Below, one piece after another: positions 31,203-34,889 of a stretch of 34,889 bases of DNA. The stretch lies in NCBI GenBank assembly GCA_029266495.1, contig JAQSWS010000063.1:1-34889 (forward strand), written 5' to 3'. The DNA is from Rariglobus sp. (lineage in GTDB: Bacteria; Verrucomicrobiota; Verrucomicrobiia; Opitutales; Opitutaceae). A program made the translations under genes and the position numbers. Positions within the stretch are counted from its first letter, which is position 1; every line of letters starts with the position of its first letter. A model generated the notes under the pieces. It worked only from the letters and a program-made list of their open reading frames with translations, made no database searches and had not been told where the DNA came from.

Positions 31203-31562
31203 ATGAAAACTTTCTTCATTATTCCGTTTCTGGCCGTTTTCGCGCCATCAATTGCATGGTGCGCCCATGAGGGTTGCACGTGTGGCATGACTGCGGTTGG
31301 AGCCGGTGTTCCGGGTCCGGGCGAAACGGCAGCTCCCGCCCGCCATCCGCTCAAGGGTGTGATCGTCGGGGTGATGACCGACGAGTCCGCATTGTTGATC
31401 AAGCACGAGGAAATCCCCGGCGTGATGAAGGCAATGACGATGTTGCTCAAGGTGGACGAAGCCGCGCTCAAGTCCGTGAAGAAAGGTGATGCCGTCACCG
31501 GCATGCTTGTCCGCAAGGCGGACGGATGGTGGCTGGAGGAGGTGAAGGCGGGAGGCGGGTGA
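31203..31562 (+). CDS. Periplasmic copper-binding protein, CusF-like
   Basis: The 119-residue protein has a signal peptide (cleaved near AWCA-HEG, residue 21), then a short cysteine/histidine-rich start (HEGCTCGM). A CusF-like OB-fold domain follows: GVIVGVMTDESALLIKHEEI, PGVMKAMTMLLKV and KKGDAVTGMLVRKADGWW. In CusF, a His, a Trp and two Met residues bind Cu(I); here His68, Met78 and Met80 are present, and the Trp position is Met/Lys, as in the CusF-like domains linked to SCO proteins. It starts 13 bases after the receptor gene, so they are almost certainly cotranscribed. Confidence 0.8.
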   Translation: MKTFFIIPFLAVFAPSIAWCAHEGCTCGMTAVGAGVPGPGETAAPARHPLKGVIVGVMTDESALLIKHEEIPGVMKAMTMLLKVDEAALKSVKKGDAVTGMLVRKADGWWLEEVKAGGG

Positions 31563-31651
31563 CCGGATTTAACCGGTTGAACCGGAGGCACCCGGGAGCG
31601 GGGGTTTGCATCCAGGGCGGATTATGCCACGGTTTTCGCAACACGTTCATC

Positions 31652-31996
31652 ATGGTTGCGCTCAATCTTCGTTACGTCGCCGAACTCGCGGGGCCGGGCA
31701 GGCTCGGATTTGTAGCCACAAACGGGATACAGGACTACCTGGTGATCGAGGGCGAGCATGAGGACGAGTATCGCCAGCGAATTCGCGAGGGGTGGCGCGT
31801 GGCGGAGATCCGTCCCATTTGCCGGAGCATCAATCCGAAACTCGTGCACACCCATCCGGATCTGCTCAACGCGAGGGCGTTTTCCTACTCCTTGGTGATT
31901 TTGGAGCATCCTGCGCTGGAAGCGCGCGAAGCGGCGGCGAAGGCGGCGGAAGCGCGGGCGGGCGTCCTGCGCGAGGCGGCGCGAGGCGGCGGTTGA
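31652..31996 (+). CDS. Hypothetical protein
   Basis: The 114-residue soluble protein begins MVALNLRYVAELAGPGRLGF. It has a compact N-terminal part (VATNGIQDYLVIEGEHEDEY, then WRVAEIRPICRSINPKL) and a helical alanine-rich tail (AREAAAKAAEARAGVLREAA). I do not recognise a family. It has no signal peptide, membrane segment or metal motif. Codon use resembles its neighbours, and the N-terminal 80 residues look like a real domain. The open frame runs upstream to 31526, but ATG 31652 gives the most natural N-terminus. It is 89 bases after the CusF-like gene and ends at a TCAC-loop repeat. Confidence 0.6.
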   Translation: MVALNLRYVAELAGPGRLGFVATNGIQDYLVIEGEHEDEYRQRIREGWRVAEIRPICRSINPKLVHTHPDLLNARAFSYSLVILEHPALEAREAAAKAAEARAGVLREAARGGG

Positions 31997-32040
31997 GTTC
32001 CGCAAGCTCACGCTCAGGGCCGCGATCAGGCCGGCTTGCC
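31997..32040. repeat. TCAC-loop repeat, copy 3
   Basis: GTTCCGCAAGCTCACGCTCA then GGGCCGCGATCAGG. It aligns with copy 2 (GTTCCCCGAGCTCACGCCCG) but has a weaker stem. It starts one base after the stop of the hypothetical gene and includes the TGA stop of the convergent response regulator at 32026-32028. Confidence 0.5.
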
Positions 32041-32502
32041 GGTGGGTGACGACCGGCCGGTGACACGACGGGAACCGGGAGGGGGCTCGTTGAAGACCGC
32101 CCAGAAAATGCCGAGTTCGCGCACTGCGTTGACGAAGCCCGTGAGATCGCCGGGTTTTATGACGTAGGCGTTCGCCTTGAATTTATACGCGCGCGCGAGG
32201 TCGTCCTTGCGTTGAGATGCGGTGAGCACGACGACGGGGATCGATTGAAGCACCGGGTCATTTTTGATGTGTTTGAGCAGTTCGAGCCCCTCGAGGCCGG
32301 GCAAGGTGAGGTCGAGGAGGACGACCGACGGATTGCCGATGGAGCGTTTGGCGTAGGCGCCCTGCCGAAGCAGATAATCGAGGGCATGTTTGCCGTCGCC
32401 CACCGTCACCACTTCATTGGCCAGGGGAGTCTGGGCGAATGCGCGGAGGGCGAGCGCGACATCGTCGGGGTTGTCTTCAACGAGTAGGATTGGCTTGGGC
32501 AT
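32026..32502 (-). CDS. Single-domain response regulator (Rcp1-like)
   Basis: The 158-residue protein is one receiver domain with a short disordered tail. It opens PKPILLVEDNPDDVALALRA with the acidic pair at 10-13. The phospho-acceptor Asp64 is in VVLLDLTLPGLEG, the switch Thr94 in VVLTAS, and Lys116 in YVIKPGDL. There is no output domain. The NPDDVALALRAF start and DYLLRQGAY insert are typical of Rcp1-type regulators, which often pair with PAS- or phytochrome-linked kinases. It is 165 bases downstream of the hybrid kinase on the same strand and is its likely partner. Confidence 0.9.
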   Translation of the reverse strand: MPKPILLVEDNPDDVALALRAFAQTPLANEVVTVGDGKHALDYLLRQGAYAKRSIGNPSVVLLDLTLPGLEGLELLKHIKNDPVLQSIPVVVLTASQRKDDLARAYKFKANAYVIKPGDLTGFVNAVRELGIFWAVFNEPPPGSRRVTGRSSPTGKPA

Positions 32503-32667
32503 GGGGTAAATGAATCCTCTCCGTGGAATGCGCCTGGGCTCGTGCGGGACAGACACTTGGGTGGAGCCCTGGTTGTTCTTTCCGGCGGGTTTCCGGGGTT
32601 TATTAAGGTTTTTTTACATCGGCGGAGTGGTTGCGACGGGGCGCGGTCCTGCCGTCGGGCCCCTCGT

Positions 32668-34854
32668 TCAGGCGGGGGTATTCCTGCGCGTCGGGATGCC
32701 GGCGAGGGCTTCGGTCAGCGCGGGAAGATTGAGGGGCTTGGTGAGGAAATCATCCATGCCCAGGGCAAGGCAGCGTTCCCGTTCGCCTTTGAGCGCATGG
32801 GCGGTCAGCGCGATGATGTGGATGCGCGGATTAACCGTAGTTGAAGACCGGATACGGACGACGGTTTCGTAGCCATCCATCACGGGCATCTCAAGGTCCA
32901 TGAGAATGGCGTCGAACGGCTCGCGCTCCAGCAGGGCGAGGGCCTGGGCGCCGTCACCAACCAGGCGGGGGTGGTGTCCGAGCCTCAGCAGGAAGGCACG
33001 GATGACGGCCTGGTTGACGGGATTGTCTTCGCAGACGAGCAGGCGCAGGGACGGCGTGGGCGACGAGGCGGAGGCGGTCGCATGCGGAGGCGCGGCGACG
33101 GCCGGCGACGACAGGCGGACCCGCACGGCGGCGGTGAACACGGAGCCTTTTCCCGGTTTGCTGGAAAAGGTGAGGGAGCCGTTCATCAATTCGCACAGCC
33201 GGCGGCTGATGGACAGGCCGAGCCCGGTGCCTCCGAAGCGACGGGTGGTGGAGGCGTCGGCCTGGTTGAACGGCGTGAAGATGCGCGGCTGCTGATCTTC
33301 GGCGATGCCGATTCCCGTGTCGGCCACCTTAAAAACGAGGAGGTCGGGACCGGGTCTTTCCACGTCGAGGGTCACACCGCCGGTCTCGGTGAATTTAACG
33401 GCGTTGCCGAGCAGGTTGGTGAGAATCTGGTTGAGGCGGACCGGGTCGCTGATCACGACGGCGGGGACATCGCTGGCGATGCGGGTGTGGAGGGAGATGT
33501 TTTTTTCGTGTGCAACCGGCACAAGCAGCCGGGTCGCATGGTCGACGATCATGGTGATGTCGCAGGGCACCTGCTCGATCTCGAGCTGATCGGCGGCGAT
33601 TTTCGAATAGTCCAGGACATCGTTGATGATCACGAGGAGTGAACGGCTGCTCTGGTCGATGAGGTTCAGGTAGTCGCGTTGCTCGGTGGTGAGCGACGTG
33701 TCTTTGAGCAGCTGGGTGAACCCGACAACGCCATTCATGGGCGTGCGGATTTCGTGGCTCATCGTGGCGAGGAAGCGGGACTGCGCGTTGCCGGCGGCCT
33801 CGGCGGCGTCCTTGGCAAGGCGGAGCTGACGCTCGGTTTCCTTGCGGCGGCTGATATCGCGCAGGACCATGATGCGGGCGTGGGTGCGGTGATCACCGGA
33901 GGAGTTTACGCCGAACAACGAGACTTCGAAGGTCTCCATGCCCCGGGAGACTTCGGTGCGTTGATTTTCGAGCCGGGCGGGGATTGCGGCGAGGTCGGGC
34001 CAGCCGGTCAGGAGCTCTCCAATGGACCGGCCCAGGGTCCGTCCGGGAGGAAACCCCAGGGTGGTGGCGGCGGCCTGGTTGTAGTCGACGACGCGGTTTT
34101 CATCATCGAGGACGACGATGCGATCCTCGAGCTGTTCGATCAACGCGGCGCGCGCGACGGGCGCGAGGTCGAGCATGCGATGGCGGAGCAACGCCAGGGC
34201 CATGAGGGTGCTCGTGAGCGGGAAAAGGATCGGCGTGTAATTGAGGCCCGCCGGCGTGGTCAGGCCGAAGTGGTGGGCGATGTCCGCCCCGCAACCGATC
34301 AGGCCGGCGGCGAGGAAGAGCAGCCGGCCGCGCCATTCGCGGGGGGTCTGGTGCTTGCGCGGGGCGACGAGCACGAACGAGGTGGTCCACATCACGTAGG
34401 TGTAGCCGTAATACACGAGGCCCCAGGGACCGAGGCCGTTGCGCAGAACGGCCAGCGGTCCGGTTTCGTCGACGTGAAAGGAGTGCCGGAGGAGCGGGTT
34501 TTGTCCCGGGCCGGGAAACCAGACCAGGAGGAGGGAGACCACCGGCACGATGAGGACGCCGGCGAGGGTCCAGCCGCGCAGCAACGCACGCCCCTGGGTC
34601 ATGCGATGAACGGTTTCGAGCCAGGCCGGGGCGTAGAAACAAAGGAACGAGCAGCGGATCTGGAAGAGCAGCAGTTTGTCGTCGAACGACGGGGCGAGCA
34701 GTTCAAGCGCGTAGCCGAGGGCCCACAGGGAGTTGAGGAGCAAGGCCAGGCTGAACGGGCCGGCGGTCGAGGTGCGCAAGCGACCCCGGACGAGGAACAG
34801 CATCACCAGCTCGAAGACGCTGGAGAGTAAAAAAGCTGTGATCTGCCACGGCAC
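32668..34854 (-). CDS. Hybrid histidine kinase: 7TM - PAS - HisKA - HATPase - REC
   Basis: The 728-residue membrane sensor has seven hydrophobic helices over residues 1-225 in the HisK 7TM arrangement (LLLNSLWALGYALELLAP, FLCFYAPAWLETVHRM, WGLVYYGYTYVMWTTSFVL). A PAS domain follows at about 236-345 (DRIVVLDDENRVVDYNQAAA, ending VLRDISRRKETER). The HisKA box is FLATMSHEIRTPMNG with His367. The ATPase N box has Asn484, G1 is ADTGIGIAED (511-520) and G2 GGTGLGLSIS (541-550). The C-terminal receiver (603-720) has Asp653 in ILMDLEMPVMDG, Thr684 and Lys706. GTG 34854 is the first usable start after an in-frame TAG. The ligand is unknown. Confidence 0.93.
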   Translation of the reverse strand: MPWQITAFLLSSVFELVMLFLVRGRLRTSTAGPFSLALLLNSLWALGYALELLAPSFDDKLLLFQIRCSFLCFYAPAWLETVHRMTQGRALLRGWTLAGVLIVPVVSLLLVWFPGPGQNPLLRHSFHVDETGPLAVLRNGLGPWGLVYYGYTYVMWTTSFVLVAPRKHQTPREWRGRLLFLAAGLIGCGADIAHHFGLTTPAGLNYTPILFPLTSTLMALALLRHRMLDLAPVARAALIEQLEDRIVVLDDENRVVDYNQAAATTLGFPPGRTLGRSIGELLTGWPDLAAIPARLENQRTEVSRGMETFEVSLFGVNSSGDHRTHARIMVLRDISRRKETERQLRLAKDAAEAAGNAQSRFLATMSHEIRTPMNGVVGFTQLLKDTSLTTEQRDYLNLIDQSSRSLLVIINDVLDYSKIAADQLEIEQVPCDITMIVDHATRLLVPVAHEKNISLHTRIASDVPAVVISDPVRLNQILTNLLGNAVKFTETGGVTLDVERPGPDLLVFKVADTGIGIAEDQQPRIFTPFNQADASTTRRFGGTGLGLSISRRLCELMNGSLTFSSKPGKGSVFTAAVRVRLSSPAVAAPPHATASASSPTPSLRLLVCEDNPVNQAVIRAFLLRLGHHPRLVGDGAQALALLEREPFDAILMDLEMPVMDGYETVVRIRSSTTVNPRIHIIALTAHALKGERERCLALGMDDFLTKPLNLPALTEALAGIPTRRNTPA

Positions 34855-34889
34855 GATCTAGAAACGACCCGATCAGGCTGAGGGATCAA

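Noticed and set aside
32634-32657. Hairpin CGACGG/CCGTCG between the hybrid kinase and response regulator genes
   Set aside because: The 6-bp stem has a 12-base loop and no adjacent T run in the transcribed direction, so it is too weak to call a terminator.

Overview
The window is about 34.9 kb of GC-rich, gene-dense bacterial chromosome. The gene content suggests a Gram-negative Verrucomicrobiota bacterium, most likely close to Opitutaceae. The reasons are an LpxC-FabZ fusion followed by lpxA, TolC-type and TonB-dependent outer-membrane proteins, the small-gene repertoire (MEKHLA, DUF2264, DUF2200, YcxB, Dabb), and short hairpin repeats between genes. The taxonomic call is inference. No rRNA, tRNA, CRISPR, transposase or phage gene was seen, and no gene-free gap exceeds 300 bases.

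Layout. 1-1721: the 5' part of a diacylglycerol-kinase-like gene (minus), divergent from miaA (plus). 1734-9483: a minus-strand run transcribed argS, a GYF_2 membrane protein, a BrkB/YihY membrane protein and a SurA/PpiD-like chaperone, ending at a strong terminator, followed by an FmdB-type zinc ribbon and a TolC-like efflux protein. 9671-11794: a thymidine-phosphorylase-like gene with a rebuilt active-site loop, a terminator, and a beta-carbonic anhydrase. 11973-12379: elongation factor P, broken by an internal deletion and frameshift. 12476-15727: an alpha/beta hydrolase, a roughly 180-bp palindromic element, then lpxC-fabZ and lpxA. 15903-20054: small genes (MEKHLA, DUF2264, DUF2200, YcxB, hisI, DUF971, Dabb). 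20055-20312: an island of inverted repeats.

20313-28393 is a minus-strand lipid-catabolism cluster. A patatin-like lipase is followed by a PaaK-type acyl-CoA ligase, thiolase, FadJ-like hydratase/dehydrogenase and a long acyl-CoA dehydrogenase. The ligase, thiolase and FadJ genes are joined by 4-base ATGA overlaps. Together these could release, activate and beta-oxidise fatty or aromatic acids.

28567-31562 is a plus-strand envelope locus: a small exported CxxC protein, a TonB-dependent receptor and a CusF-like copper-binding protein, which suggests metal (possibly copper) acquisition or handling. It is followed by a small unknown protein. 32026-34854 is a minus-strand signalling module made of a 7TM-PAS hybrid histidine kinase and a separate single-domain response regulator.

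The most notable observations are the disrupted efp gene, the phosphorylase that has lost its family signature, identical repeats that supply the stop codons of two genes in the fatty-acid operon, a second hairpin repeat family with compensatory base changes, and the CxxC/TonB/CusF locus.
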